Below are positions 1 to 8,709 of a stretch of DNA of 64,000 bases, piece by piece. The notes under the pieces were generated by a model. That model had not been told where the DNA came from. It worked only from the letters and a program-made list of their open reading frames with translations, and did no database searches. A program made the position numbers and the translations under genes. Every line of letters begins with the position of its first letter. Position 1 is the stretch's first letter. This stretch comes from JAEMQF01 sp963850525 (GTDB lineage Bacteria > Pseudomonadota > Gammaproteobacteria > Burkholderiales > Burkholderiaceae_C): NCBI GenBank assembly GCA_963850525.1, contig CAWKLQ010000005.1, positions 1 through 64,000 on the forward strand, in the 5' to 3' direction.

Positions 1-188
1 CACCATCACGACCCGGCCGCGCTGCTCGCCCAGCGCAGGTTCTGGCCGTCCACGCTGCGCAGCGTGAAGTCCGGTGCCGGGCTGGAGGGTGCCAATGCGG
101 CGGCACAAACACCTGAGCCCAGGCTGAGCGCTGCAAGCAAGACACTGCGCCGGGTTCTCGGCGTGCGAATCGACGATATGGGATGCAT
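1..188 (-). pseudogene. TlpA/redoxin-family thioredoxin, 5' part, frameshifted and cut by window edge
   Basis: The ATG is at 188. The first 35 residues look like a signal or anchor peptide with an arginine-rich start. They are followed by APDFTLRSVDGQNLR, the usual opening of TlpA/AhpC-TSA thioredoxin-fold proteins that reduce periplasmic disulfides. The frame then stops at 6-8 after WASSAAGS. Adding one C between positions 33 and 32 restores LGEQRGRVVMV, the normal family continuation, so one base is missing here. The catalytic CxxC would lie beyond the left edge and cannot be seen. It is the last gene of the minus-strand cytochrome cluster, 13 bases after the barrel gene. Cytochrome c maturation or disulfide repair for its neighbours is a reasonable guess. 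Confidence 0.7.
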
Positions 189-201
189 GGTCAGGCGTGC
201 C

Positions 202-898
202 TTAGAAGAAGAAGGTCAATCCGGCGCTCATCTCGAGGTTGTGGGTGGACTCGCGCTTGCCGAGCAGGTCCAGCGAGAAGACGTGGTCACGCATGTCGAC
301 TTGCACGGCGGCCCAGTCGGCGAGCATGAACCGCGCACCCCAGCCGAAGTTGACGGTCTGGCGGCGCTGCACGTCGAACTTGGTGCTGCCAACGCCGCCG
401 ATCAGGTACAGCGCAATCGGCCGGGCGAAGCGGCTGCCGAGAAAGACTTCGCCAGGCAGGACGTTGAAGCCGACCGAGAGGTTGTAGTAGCTGACGTTGA
501 CGTCGGCGCCGAACACACCGCCGATGCCGCCGTGCAGGCGCCGATAGACCTTGTCGTGGTGCTGGTGCGGCCGTAGACCCATTGAACAAAGAAGTCCTCG
601 GTGATGCGGTAGCCCAGCGCTACCCCGCCAGGCCGGGTGTGCCGAAGTTCTGCGTGGCGAAAGTTCCGCCGAGCAGGCCGAGCTCGAAGTCCTTCGACGG
701 AAAGCGCGGCAGTCGAACGTCTCGGCGATCGACCTGCGGCACGATGACCTGCTCATTGGCGGGCTGCGGGGGAACCGCGGGCGCAGGGGTTTGCGCCGTG
801 CTGACGCTGCAGGCGAGCGCCAGACACGCACCCGTGACGCGGCGCAGCGCGCCAGACCGGATGGCCTGCCATCGCAATAGGGTTGGGAGTCGTTGCAT
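202..898 (-). pseudogene. Outer-membrane beta-barrel domain protein, broken by two frameshifts
   Basis: The protein is readable in three successive frames. An N-terminal part from the ATG at 898 has a signal peptide (LALACSVSTAQ) and KDFELGLLGGTFATQNFG. A middle part has VALGYRITEDFFVQWVYG. The C-terminal part runs from about 560 to the TAA at 202-204 and contains NVSYYNLSVGFNVLPGE, YLIGGVGSTKF and the terminal LTFFF. Together they match the outer-membrane beta-barrel family that accompanies HzsA-like genes (TIGR04565 type). The first break is a GGGG run at 623-626 that needs a fifth G; the second lies near 550-575 and is also fixed by one added base. It follows the SH3 gene by 18 bases. Sequencing error and true decay are both possible. 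Confidence 0.75.
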
Positions 899-916
899 GG
901 CGTTGCTCGTGGACCG

Positions 917-1696
917 TCAGAAGAAGAAGGAGATGCCGAACGTCACGGCGCGGTACTCGATGGACCGCGTATCGGCGACGAATGCGGTGTAGATCGAGTA
1001 GTCGGTGCGCAGGATGAATCGATCCGTCAGGTAGTAGCGCAGCCCGAAGGAGGCGTTTGACAGCTTGGCGTCGGTGGTCACTGCACTCACCAGGCTGGCA
1101 TTTGGAATGTTGCGAAAGCGCCCCATGCCCAACGCGAAGAACGTCGACGCGCGCTGGTCGGACCAAGGCTCCGCCATCAGGTTGAGGTGCCAGAAGTCGG
1201 TGCCGGAAAACGTGCCCTGCACTTGCCCGGTCGTGGCTTCGAAGGTCAGCGTGTCCGACAACTTGGCGCTGCCGTAGATCTTCAGCATCGGCTCGGACTT
1301 GAATTGGCCCCAGGCCGCGCCGAACTGGACGCGGCGCTTGAGGTAGTCGTCAACGACGATGTCGCGAAACGTCTTGGTGGTGCCGGCCTCGGTCAGCGTC
1401 GTCTCGAGCTGCTGCCGATGCACCCAGCCGGTCTTGCCGTCTTCCGTGCGAACCCGGTACCAATCGGTGCGACGCAATTCGATGCCGATCCATTGTTCGC
1501 GCGGCGCGACGAAGAACACCGGGAAGCCGCGTCCCGGACCGGTGCGAAGTTCGATGTAGGGGTCGGCCACTTGCAGCCGTTCCCCCGAACTGCCTTCGGC
1601 AGCCTGTGTGGCGCCGGGCCCTGCCGCCAACGCGCAGGCCACTGCGAAACCGGCAAATCGGGGTGCCAACCGCAATGGTTTGCGCGAGGAATTCAT
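917..1696 (-). CDS. SH3-domain protein with C-terminal outer-membrane barrel
   Basis: This 259-residue protein has a signal peptide (cationic start, then a hydrophobic stretch ending near ATQA-AEG). A bacterial SH3-like segment follows at about residues 35-100 (VADPYIELRTGPGRGFPVFF and GKTGWVHRQQLETT). The remaining ~150 residues are rich in alternating beta-strand sequence and end in GISFFF, an outer-membrane barrel signature with terminal phenylalanine. I chose the ATG at 1696 because it gives a clean signal peptide. A GTG at 1735 overlapping the previous stop (GTGA) is the alternative and would imply translational coupling. It sits between the small cytochrome-like lipoprotein and the barrel gene. 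SH3 domains of this type usually bind peptidoglycan or partner proteins, so an envelope-spanning scaffold role is inferred. Confidence 0.75.
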   Translation of the reverse strand: MNSSRKPLRLAPRFAGFAVACALAAGPGATQAAEGSSGERLQVADPYIELRTGPGRGFPVFFVAPREQWIGIELRRTDWYRVRTEDGKTGWVHRQQLETTLTEAGTTKTFRDIVVDDYLKRRVQFGAAWGQFKSEPMLKIYGSAKLSDTLTFEATTGQVQGTFSGTDFWHLNLMAEPWSDQRASTFFALGMGRFRNIPNASLVSAVTTDAKLSNASFGLRYYLTDRFILRTDYSIYTAFVADTRSIEYRAVTFGISFFF

Positions 1697-1731
1697 GAGG
1701 CCGTTGATGAGATGCGTGCTGCAAGGAGGGA

Positions 1732-2349
1732 TCACTGCGTATTGCAGGTACTGCTGGCCGGATTGGCCGGGTCGAACGCCGGGGTGAACATGGAGTAGGT
1801 GCTGCTGCTGAACTCGTCGGCGCTTTGTGGCGCCGGACGGTTGACCCAGTACTGAAGCAGTACGACGTTGGGGTCCTGCAGGTTCTGGAAGATCACGCCA
1901 CCACCGTGCAGCACGCCCAGCACGAGCGGCTTGTTCAGCAACTTGCTTTGCGCCGCCGAGCCGATGACGGTCGATCCCTGAGCCGAGTAGAAATTCTTGT
2001 ACATGTCGCTGTTGCGGATCACGGCTGGCGTATTGGCAGGATTGCTCAGGTCGATGGGCGTCGCGTCAGGGAACAATCGCAGCGCACCTCCGGTTCCGTT
2101 CACGTTGTCGTGGCATCCCGACGCGGTGCAGGATTGCGACCTCAATATCGGCTGAATGCACTTCTGAAAGTAGGCGAAGGCCAGGTTCTGGCCTCCGATG
2201 ATCGTTGCGTTGTTCACGCTGTTCGGGTTGTCGAACGGATTCGACCCCCCGCCGCCACAAGCCGTGAGGCTTGCGGCGAACCAACACGCGAGTGCGGCGC
2301 CGCGGCGCCGCACCCGTCGTAAACGCGCGGGGCGGGGCCGGAAGATCAT
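1732..2349 (-). CDS. Small HzsA-associated lipoprotein with CX4CH motif
   Basis: A 205-residue lipoprotein. After an Arg-rich start and a hydrophobic segment comes the lipobox SLTAC, giving lipidated Cys31 followed by GGGGSNPFDN. Residues 64-80 contain KCIQPILRSQSCTASGCH. C74, C79 and H80 form CX4CH, an unusual spacing of the c-type heme-binding motif. No canonical CXXCH is present, so heme attachment is plausible but not certain. The ATG at 2349 overlaps the upstream stop as ATGA, so its translation is probably coupled to the large HzsA-like cytochrome. The open frame extends upstream of this ATG, but that part is an antisense-like shadow of the large gene with no family features. It probably works beside the large lipoprotein in the periplasm. 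Confidence 0.8.
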   Translation of the reverse strand: MIFRPRPARLRRVRRRGAALACWFAASLTACGGGGSNPFDNPNSVNNATIIGGQNLAFAYFQKCIQPILRSQSCTASGCHDNVNGTGGALRLFPDATPIDLSNPANTPAVIRNSDMYKNFYSAQGSTVIGSAAQSKLLNKPLVLGVLHGGGVIFQNLQDPNVVLLQYWVNRPAPQSADEFSSSTYSMFTPAFDPANPASSTCNTQ

Positions 2350-5339
2350 GGGCAGCCGCCGGTCGCGATCCAGCTCATGATCGCGTTGTAGTTCGCACTG
2401 CCCACCGGCAGCACTGCGGCGGTACCGGCGGTCGGGTGCGGCGCCGTCGACGGACGGCTCAGCAGTGAACTCAATGCGGGCTGGCAGGTGTTCGAAATCA
2501 TCGCCAGCGTCACGTTGTAGTCGCCCTCGGCGCTGCCGGTCAGCACGAAGCGGTTCTGCGCGAAGGTCGTTCCCGCCGGGACCAGCGAGCCCGTGACCCC
2601 GGCCTGGTGGCAACTCGCAGCGCAGGTGCTGGTCAGGATCGGGTGCACGGTGGCCGCGAAGCTGGCCTGGCTCAGACCGGTGATTGTGCGCACCGTGCTG
2701 CCGCTGGCGAACGGGTTGTTGTAGTACTGGCCGCCCAGGTCCATCCACTCCGTCATCACGCGCTTCTCGGCGGTGGTGAGCATGATCGAGTGATCGGGTC
2801 CCGCGGGAGTCGGATGTGCGGCGGTTGCCGCGGCGCCGGCGAGCAGGGTCTGGCCGAACATGATCTCCGCGAGGCGGCTCTTGCGCGAAATGCCCGCGCT
2901 GTTCATCGAGCCCGAACTCGCGTCGACCAGCGGCGCGCCGCGCTGAATCTCCGGCACGCCTTCGCGAATCACGACGACAGGTTGGCCGTTCGTGCCGAGC
3001 ACGGGATCGCCCACCATCAATTCTTCGTATGAGACGAGGCGGCCGGTTCCGGAAGTGGTGCCGCGCAGATCCAGCTTGACGGGATCGCTGTGGCATGTGG
3101 TGCAGGCACCGCCGACGCGTGCGCGCTCCCAGATCGGCTGCACATGATCCGGATAGTTGATGACGCCATTGGCCGGTGGCGTGGTCAGACCGGCGTAGGT
3201 CAGAGAAATCGGCGCACGGGCAACACCCGATGCCGCGGGGTTTGCCCAGACGTCGGTGTAGGTCATGTCGGGCACCAGGTTCAGCAGCGTCGGATTGAGG
3301 CGCGTGCGCAGCGATGCCATGGTTTCACCGGTCTGGTGTTGCGACGCCAAGGCTTGAGTCAGACCCGCCAGCCCGAGCGTGGAGTTCACGACTGCGCCGG
3401 TATTCAGTGCGCCGCCGCGGCGCGGGCTGTGGCAGCCGTCGCAGGTGCGGCGCTCACCGGGTCGAACCTGAATCCAGTTGGTGTGGGTCTGGAACGCGCG
3501 GCCTTGTGAATCGATGATCGACAGACCCAGCGGCACGTCGGCCGGCACCTGCAACTTGAACGAACCGTCGGGTTCGACCTGCGCGTAGCCGAGGATTTGC
3601 TGCATCTCGAACTCGGTCTCGCCGATCGCTGAATCCAGGCCCATGCTGCTGCTCGGCGGCGCCACGGCACGCGTGACGCGAACGAATCGCGGCGGGGCAC
3701 AGCGGTATGCCGGATCGGCCGGGTTCTTGATTTTCGCGATGTCGGCAACCGAAGCGCGCGTGTCCATCGGGTCGGGCGGTGCCGTCTGCGCGATACCCAC
3801 TGCACAGCCGGCGGGTCGGTCGGCGGCGGTCAGCATCTGTTCCGCCATGCGGTTCAGGCTGTCGGTGTCGTAGACGCTTCGCACTTCGATCGTTGCCATG
3901 TTGGCCAACGCGAGAGCGGAGTCCACCGCGGTCGGCGGGATCACGGCCGGCTCAGCGCGCGGTTGCAGTGCCACCGGGTCGGTGTACATGAAGCCGGCCG
4001 GCGGAGCGGCCACGCTCAACCAAGTCTGGTTGGTGGGATTGAACATGTAGATGCCGTACGCCGCCGGCGCGTTGTCTTGCACCGGCGAAGCAGCGATGTC
4101 GGCAGCCACGCGGTTCTCATCGTTGAGCATCGCCAACTCGGCGGGAGTCAGGTTCGCGCACGGCACGACGACGTTGTTGCGTGTCGCAAAACAGGCGCGG
4201 TAGCCGACGAGCACGCGATTCGTGCCGTCCCACAGCGGGTAGGGTGAGGTCACCCGGCCGCCCAGCGACAAGCCCATTCCCGAACTCATGGCCTGCGCGG
4301 TGATCTGCGCCTGACCGCCTTGCGCCGGGATCGTCGAGTTCGCCGGCGTGTTGTTCTCCGAGTAGTCCTTGGCGTTGATGAACATCAGCGCGCCGCCTTC
4401 CTGGGTGCGCGACAGCGGCATCAGCGACGACGACAGGTAGCCCTTGTACGGGCCGTTCGGGTCCATTTCGCGCGGGTGCAGGAAACTGTTCCCCGGGCTT
4501 TGTGCGCCGTAGAAGACGAACATGTTCGTGCCGTCGGGCTTGACGGTGAAGATCGCGAAGCGATTGCGGTCACCCACATGCTCCCAGCGCGAGAACATGA
4601 TGTCGCCTTCGGCGCGCACCACGGGGTTGCGGTCGTGGCTTTGGTTGAACGTGATCTGCGTGATGTTGGCGCCGTTGTTGTCCATCGTGTGCAGGTTCAG
4701 CACGGTCTCGCGCTCGTACTCGTCGAGCGCCTTGTACTGCTGACCCAGCGCCTGATTCAGCTTCGACTTGGCCTGGCGATTCGATGCGAACACAAAGCCG
4801 CCGCCAGCCGGCAGGTAGGCCGGGTCCACATCGTCGTCTTGTGCGGACGCGGTGAGGCGGCGGAAGCTGCCGTTCGTCATGGCCGTGCCGGTCATGTCGT
4901 ATTCCCAGATGTTCCAGCGACCCGTGCAGGCGGGCACCGGGGTGCCAGTCGTGTCATTGACCGTCGACGTGTTCGAGGTCGGGCACTTCATCGCGAACAC
5001 GATCTTCTTGCCGTCGTAAGAAACCTCCGGGTCCGACGCGTCACCTTGACCCTGGGTGAACCGGGCGGTCAGGTTGTGCTCGGACGCGCTGGGTGACGAC
5101 TTCTCGCGAACCATGAGGTCACCACCGGCAGCGCTGGGCGTGCCGTCGGTGGGGTTCATGCTCAACGCGCTCGATCGCTTGGCGTACGCCAGCGGCACGT
5201 CTCCAGCGACCGTGCTGTCGCTGCCGTTGCCGCAGCCGGCAAGGGCGAGCGCAGCAGCGATACCCGCGAGCAACCCAGGGCGGGTGACGCGACGTGGTTT
5301 GGTGAAGGTGCCGATAGAGGGGGTGGATCGCAGTTTCAT
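2346..5339 (-). CDS. HzsA-like multiheme c-type cytochrome lipoprotein
   Basis: A 997-residue lipoprotein (lipobox ALAGC). The N-terminal half has PD40/beta-propeller repeats (DASDPEVSYDGKKIVF, NIWEYDM, DPAYLPAGGGFVFASNRQ), as in the family related to the hydrazine synthase alpha subunit. The C-terminal half carries heme motifs CDGCH at 633-637 and CTTCH at 746-750, and a CX3CH (CAASCH) at 906-911. The resemblance is to the HzsA-related family in general, not evidence for hydrazine synthesis. The start at 5339 is set by AGGAGG five bases upstream; an earlier ATG at 5384 overlapping the apbE stop lacks this. It is followed by an ATGA overlap with the small lipoprotein. A periplasmic or outer-membrane-facing electron-transfer or redox role is inferred. 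Confidence 0.85.
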   Translation of the reverse strand: MKLRSTPSIGTFTKPRRVTRPGLLAGIAAALALAGCGNGSDSTVAGDVPLAYAKRSSALSMNPTDGTPSAAGGDLMVREKSSPSASEHNLTARFTQGQGDASDPEVSYDGKKIVFAMKCPTSNTSTVNDTTGTPVPACTGRWNIWEYDMTGTAMTNGSFRRLTASAQDDDVDPAYLPAGGGFVFASNRQAKSKLNQALGQQYKALDEYERETVLNLHTMDNNGANITQITFNQSHDRNPVVRAEGDIMFSRWEHVGDRNRFAIFTVKPDGTNMFVFYGAQSPGNSFLHPREMDPNGPYKGYLSSSLMPLSRTQEGGALMFINAKDYSENNTPANSTIPAQGGQAQITAQAMSSGMGLSLGGRVTSPYPLWDGTNRVLVGYRACFATRNNVVVPCANLTPAELAMLNDENRVAADIAASPVQDNAPAAYGIYMFNPTNQTWLSVAAPPAGFMYTDPVALQPRAEPAVIPPTAVDSALALANMATIEVRSVYDTDSLNRMAEQMLTAADRPAGCAVGIAQTAPPDPMDTRASVADIAKIKNPADPAYRCAPPRFVRVTRAVAPPSSSMGLDSAIGETEFEMQQILGYAQVEPDGSFKLQVPADVPLGLSIIDSQGRAFQTHTNWIQVRPGERRTCDGCHSPRRGGALNTGAVVNSTLGLAGLTQALASQHQTGETMASLRTRLNPTLLNLVPDMTYTDVWANPAASGVARAPISLTYAGLTTPPANGVINYPDHVQPIWERARVGGACTTCHSDPVKLDLRGTTSGTGRLVSYEELMVGDPVLGTNGQPVVVIREGVPEIQRGAPLVDASSGSMNSAGISRKSRLAEIMFGQTLLAGAAATAAHPTPAGPDHSIMLTTAEKRVMTEWMDLGGQYYNNPFASGSTVRTITGLSQASFAATVHPILTSTCAASCHQAGVTGSLVPAGTTFAQNRFVLTGSAEGDYNVTLAMISNTCQPALSSLLSRPSTAPHPTAGTAAVLPVGSANYNAIMSWIATGGCP

Positions 5340-5380
5340 CTGAACCTCCTGATGAATCAGAACTTCACGGGGTAAGCGGG

Positions 5381-6385
5381 TCATTGCAGTCGCGCCGAAG
5401 TGCCGTGCAGCAGCCCCGGCGAAAAACGCAGCACGCCGGAGGCGTCGACGACCACGGCGTCGACGTCGGGCAAAGATTCGATGAGCTCGAAGCCGCGCTT
5501 GGGCCCCAGCACGAACACCGTCTTGGACAAGGCTTCGCTCGTCAGGCCGTCAGGCGCGAGCACCGTCACGCTGCGCACGCCGCTGGGCGATGCGCCGGTG
5601 TGTGGGTCGATCAGGTGATGAAAGCGAACCCCGTCTTCTTCGAAGTAGCGCTCGTAGTCGCCCGACGTCGAGATCGACACGTCTTCGAGCGGCAACACGG
5701 CGACGACGCCGTTGCTGTCGCGCGGGTCGCGGATCGCGATCGTCCAGGGCCGGCCGCGCCGGTCGCCGAGCACGCGGCTGTCGCCGCCCGCGGCGACGAT
5801 GGCGTTGCTGATGCCATGCTGCTGAAGAATCGCGACGCAGTTGTCGACCGCATGACCTTTGGCAAAACCGCCGAGGTCGATGCGCACGCCTTCACGCGCA
5901 AAGAGCACCGTGCTCGCCTTCGCATCGAGAATCAGATGGCGCCAGCCGATCGCTGCACGGGCCTGCGACGCAGCCGCCTCGCTCGGCCGAATCCCCAGGC
6001 GGTAGTCGAACAAGTGGCCCAGGCTCGCGTAGGTGATGTCGAACGCACCGCCCGACAGTTCGGAAAACTGCACGGCACGGACCAGCAGACGCATCGTTTC
6101 AGCGCTCACGGGAACGGCGCGATGTGCGGCGTCGCGATTCACCAGCGACAGCTCGGAGTCCGCTTTGTACGGGCTCAACAAGGCGTCGATGCGGTGCATC
6201 TCGGCCATGACAGCGGCCGCGGCAGCTTCGCCGTCATCGGGCTCGTCGCACCACAACTCGACGCGGATGGCCGTGCCCATGATCGCTTCTTCGCGGCTGA
6301 CCCAGCCGTGCGCGGCGCTCTGCGCCGCCAGCGTTGGGGCGGGTGCGGCGAATCGTTTGCGCATCGATGAAAGACTGAACTGCAT
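5381..6385 (-). CDS. apbE: FAD:protein FMN transferase (ApbE family)
   Basis: A 334-residue ApbE-family protein. The enzyme attaches FMN from FAD to Thr/Ser of periplasmic electron-transfer proteins. Family motifs are visible: MGTAIRVELW near the start, the FDIT segment, IDLGGFAKGHAVD, VAAGGDSRVLG, STSGDYERYF and the metal/substrate motif HHLIDPHTG. There is no obvious signal peptide, although the family normally acts outside the cytoplasm; the first 25 residues are only weakly hydrophobic. A GGAG six bases before the ATG at 6385 supports the start. It is the first gene of the cytochrome cluster. No FMN-binding-domain substrate is visible next door, so its target is unknown. Confidence 0.92.
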   Translation of the reverse strand: MQFSLSSMRKRFAAPAPTLAAQSAAHGWVSREEAIMGTAIRVELWCDEPDDGEAAAAAVMAEMHRIDALLSPYKADSELSLVNRDAAHRAVPVSAETMRLLVRAVQFSELSGGAFDITYASLGHLFDYRLGIRPSEAAASQARAAIGWRHLILDAKASTVLFAREGVRIDLGGFAKGHAVDNCVAILQQHGISNAIVAAGGDSRVLGDRRGRPWTIAIRDPRDSNGVVAVLPLEDVSISTSGDYERYFEEDGVRFHHLIDPHTGASPSGVRSVTVLAPDGLTSEALSKTVFVLGPKRGFELIESLPDVDAVVVDASGVLRFSPGLLHGTSARLQ

Positions 6386-6701
6386 GGCTGCTCCAAGGTT
6401 TCAAACCAGGCCTCACCGATTCGCTTGCGGCCGATTCGCTCCGGCCGCTCAATCCCGCAAATCAGGGGTTGGCGAATCTTGAAGGTTTAGGGCCGACGCG
6501 ATGCGTCAAATTGTTGGCACTCGACGTGGGGCTTACACGCCGTCGCAGAAGAGTCGGTGAGCGAAACCTTCAACGCTGCGAGCAAACGCATCAAATGTGA
6601 GCAGGCGCGCAGAAGCCTTGACACACGCAGAAGTTCGGGCGCTACCCCGGCGCTACCCGGCATGCGAAGATTCCACGCTCGTCATTGCCCGGTCCTTGCC
6701 C
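6386..6701. other. Intergenic region between apbE and corA
   Basis: About 316 bases separate the divergent apbE and corA genes. I see no convincing gene. The one clear structure is a hairpin at 6427-6448 with a perfect 7-bp stem (GCGGCCG / CGGCCGC), lying in the leader of the minus-strand cytochrome cluster. Promoters for both directions must be here, but I could not pick a convincing -35/-10 pair by eye. Confidence 0.4.
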
Positions 6702-7667
6702 ATGCTGATCAACTGCGTTGCCTACCAGGAGGGCCGAAAGTTGGCCGACATCGCCGTCGGCGACATCAGCGACTGGCTGAAGCGCCCCGACTGCTTTGTC
6801 TGGGTTGCGCTGCGCGACGCCAGCGACGCCGAACTGGCGCAAATGCAGCAGGAGTTTGCGCTGCACGAACTCGCCGTCGAAGACGCGCGCCATGGGCACC
6901 AGCGGCCGAAGATCGACGAATACGGCGAGACGGTGTTCGTCGTCATGCACCTTCTCGAAGCCGAGCAAGGCGAATTGCACTCCGGCGAGGTGGCGATTTT
7001 CGTTGGACCGAATTTCGTGCTCTCGGTGCGCAACCGCAGCCGCCAGGGTTTTCTGGGAGTGCGCGAGCGCTGCGAACGCGAGCCGCAATTGCTGCGCCAC
7101 GGCGCAGGCTTCGTTTTCTACGCGTTGCTGGACGCCGTCGTGGACCGCTACTTTCCGCTGCTCGACGAAATCGAAACCGAACTCGACGGCATCGAGGCGC
7201 AAATCTTCGTGCCGCGCGCCGCGCGCCTGAACATCCAACGCCTGTACACGCTGAAGCGCCGCGCTTCGGTATTGCGCCACGCGGTGGCGCCGCTGCTCGA
7301 AGTCGCGAGCAAGTTGCACGGCGGGCGCGTGCCTGCGGTCTGCATGAGCACGCAGGAGTATTTTCGCGACGTGCACGACCACCTGACGCGAATCAACGGT
7401 TCGATCGACGCGATTCGGGACACCATCGGCACCGCGATCCAGGTGAACCTGTCGATGGTGACGATCGAAGAATCGGAAACGACGAAGCGCCTCGCCGCCT
7501 GGGCTGCCATCTTCGCCGTGTCGACCGCGTTGGCCGGGATCTGGGGAATGAACTTCGAGCACATGCCCGAGCTCAAGTGGATCTATGGCTATCCGATGGC
7601 GCTCGGCATCATCGCCTGTGCCGGCGGTTTGATCTACTGGCGCTTCCGGCGTGCCGGTTGGCTGTGA
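6702..7667 (+). CDS. corA: CorA-family magnesium/cobalt transporter
   Basis: A 321-residue inner-membrane ion channel. The large N-terminal cytoplasmic domain (residues 1-260) ends in the long stalk helix. Two membrane helices follow at about 262-281 and 295-314, separated by the GMNF signature at 282-285, which forms the selectivity loop. Length and the opening MLINCVAYQ.GRKLADI are typical of betaproteobacterial CorA, so I start at 6702 and not at the longer upstream frame from 6597. There is no clear ribosome site. It stands alone, convergent with the GrdB-like gene 10 bases away. Confidence 0.92.
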   Translation: MLINCVAYQEGRKLADIAVGDISDWLKRPDCFVWVALRDASDAELAQMQQEFALHELAVEDARHGHQRPKIDEYGETVFVVMHLLEAEQGELHSGEVAIFVGPNFVLSVRNRSRQGFLGVRERCEREPQLLRHGAGFVFYALLDAVVDRYFPLLDEIETELDGIEAQIFVPRAARLNIQRLYTLKRRASVLRHAVAPLLEVASKLHGGRVPAVCMSTQEYFRDVHDHLTRINGSIDAIRDTIGTAIQVNLSMVTIEESETTKRLAAWAAIFAVSTALAGIWGMNFEHMPELKWIYGYPMALGIIACAGGLIYWRFRRAGWL

Positions 7668-7677
7668 AGCCCGCCGT

Positions 7678-8577
7678 TCAGCCCCGGTCGCGAATCTCTT
7701 TCGCTTGCGCCTTGGCGGCGTCGAACTCGGCGCGCCGCCTTTGCAACTCGGCGGGAGAGAGTCGCGCGGCGTTGCTGTAGTCGAGCTTCCACGCCGACGA
7801 TTCACTCCACTTCTGCGGCGACGTGACGGTACTGCGTGGATCTTCGGCTGATTCAAGAAGGCGCAGCGCCAATTCGAGCGTGTCGGCCTGAGACTGCGCG
7901 TCGCCGGGTTTGCCTGCGGCATTGCCGAGTGGGAAATCGCTGAAGACGCAGCGCGGCACGCCGATGTGCTCAATGATGTCCAGCGCGCACCCCATCACGA
8001 CGCTGGCGATTCCGCTCGCCTCGAGCAGGCGCGCCGTGAGCGCGACGCTTTGGTGGCACACCGGGCAGTTGGCGACGAGCACGGCGGCGTGGGCGCCGTC
8101 GGCCTTGCAGCGCGCGACGATTTCCGGCCCGTCAACGTCGAGTGTCGTGCGCTGGCTGCGGTTGGTGGGCAAGCCGTGAAAGCGCGGCGCTACCGCGCCG
8201 ATGCGCCCGCGCGCGGCGCAGTCGCGCAGCGCGCGCAGCGGGAAATAGCTGCCGATGTCGTCGGCGCGTGTATGGGTGCGGTCGATCGCGACGTGCGAGA
8301 TGCGCAGGTCCGGCTCGCCAGCGGCGTCCCCCGAGTAGACGCTGTAGAACTTCGCGAGGGCGTTGTACGGCGCTCCCGGGCCTTGATCGCCCTTGCCCGG
8401 CTGATAAGGTGCCGCGGTCGTGATCAGCGCGACGCGGCATTGCGCCAGCGGTACGGCCAGGCGCTGCAATGGCACGTCGGCGAAGCGCGGCCACACGTAG
8501 GGCGCGCCGTAGCCGAGCGCCACGTAGTACTCGCGAATGCGCTCCAGGTAGGGAATCGGTGGGTCGGCGGGGGGCAT
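7678..8577 (-). CDS. Glycine/sarcosine/betaine reductase selenoprotein B (GrdB)-like protein
   Basis: A 299-residue protein resembling the GrdB/PrdB family (Pfam GRDB): VALITTAAPYQPGKGDQGPG, DLRISHVAIDRTHTRADD and VLVANCPVCHQSVALTARLLE. In clostridial GrdB the active site of the equivalent segment has selenocysteine; here it is cysteine (CPVC at 171-174) and no in-frame UGA is present. The partner glycine-reductase subunits are absent, and this short proteobacterial form has no established reaction. It is therefore probably a thiol-dependent reductase of unknown substrate, not an energy-conserving glycine reductase. It faces away from the dehydratase gene with about 130 bases between. Confidence 0.7.
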   Translation of the reverse strand: MPPADPPIPYLERIREYYVALGYGAPYVWPRFADVPLQRLAVPLAQCRVALITTAAPYQPGKGDQGPGAPYNALAKFYSVYSGDAAGEPDLRISHVAIDRTHTRADDIGSYFPLRALRDCAARGRIGAVAPRFHGLPTNRSQRTTLDVDGPEIVARCKADGAHAAVLVANCPVCHQSVALTARLLEASGIASVVMGCALDIIEHIGVPRCVFSDFPLGNAAGKPGDAQSQADTLELALRLLESAEDPRSTVTSPQKWSESSAWKLDYSNAARLSPAELQRRRAEFDAAKAQAKEIRDRG

Positions 8578-8709
8578 CGAATTTCAAGGCGCGTGCCACT
8601 GCCGGAAGTGGCGGCACACATCCTGTGCGCACGATACACCGGCGCGACGGCGTGCGGCGGGCACCCATAATGAGCAGCATCTTTCACTGCGCCATCCGGA
8701 CTCCTCGCC

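Noticed and set aside
2350..3096. Upstream extension of the small cytochrome-like lipoprotein
   Set aside because: The extra 249 residues are an Arg/His-rich shadow of the large cytochrome gene; the lipoprotein signal begins at 2349.
2346..5339. Reading the HzsA-like gene as evidence for anammox or hydrazine synthesis
   Set aside because: No HzsB/HzsC or hydrazine dehydrogenase genes are present; the similarity is at the level of a broad propeller-cytochrome family.
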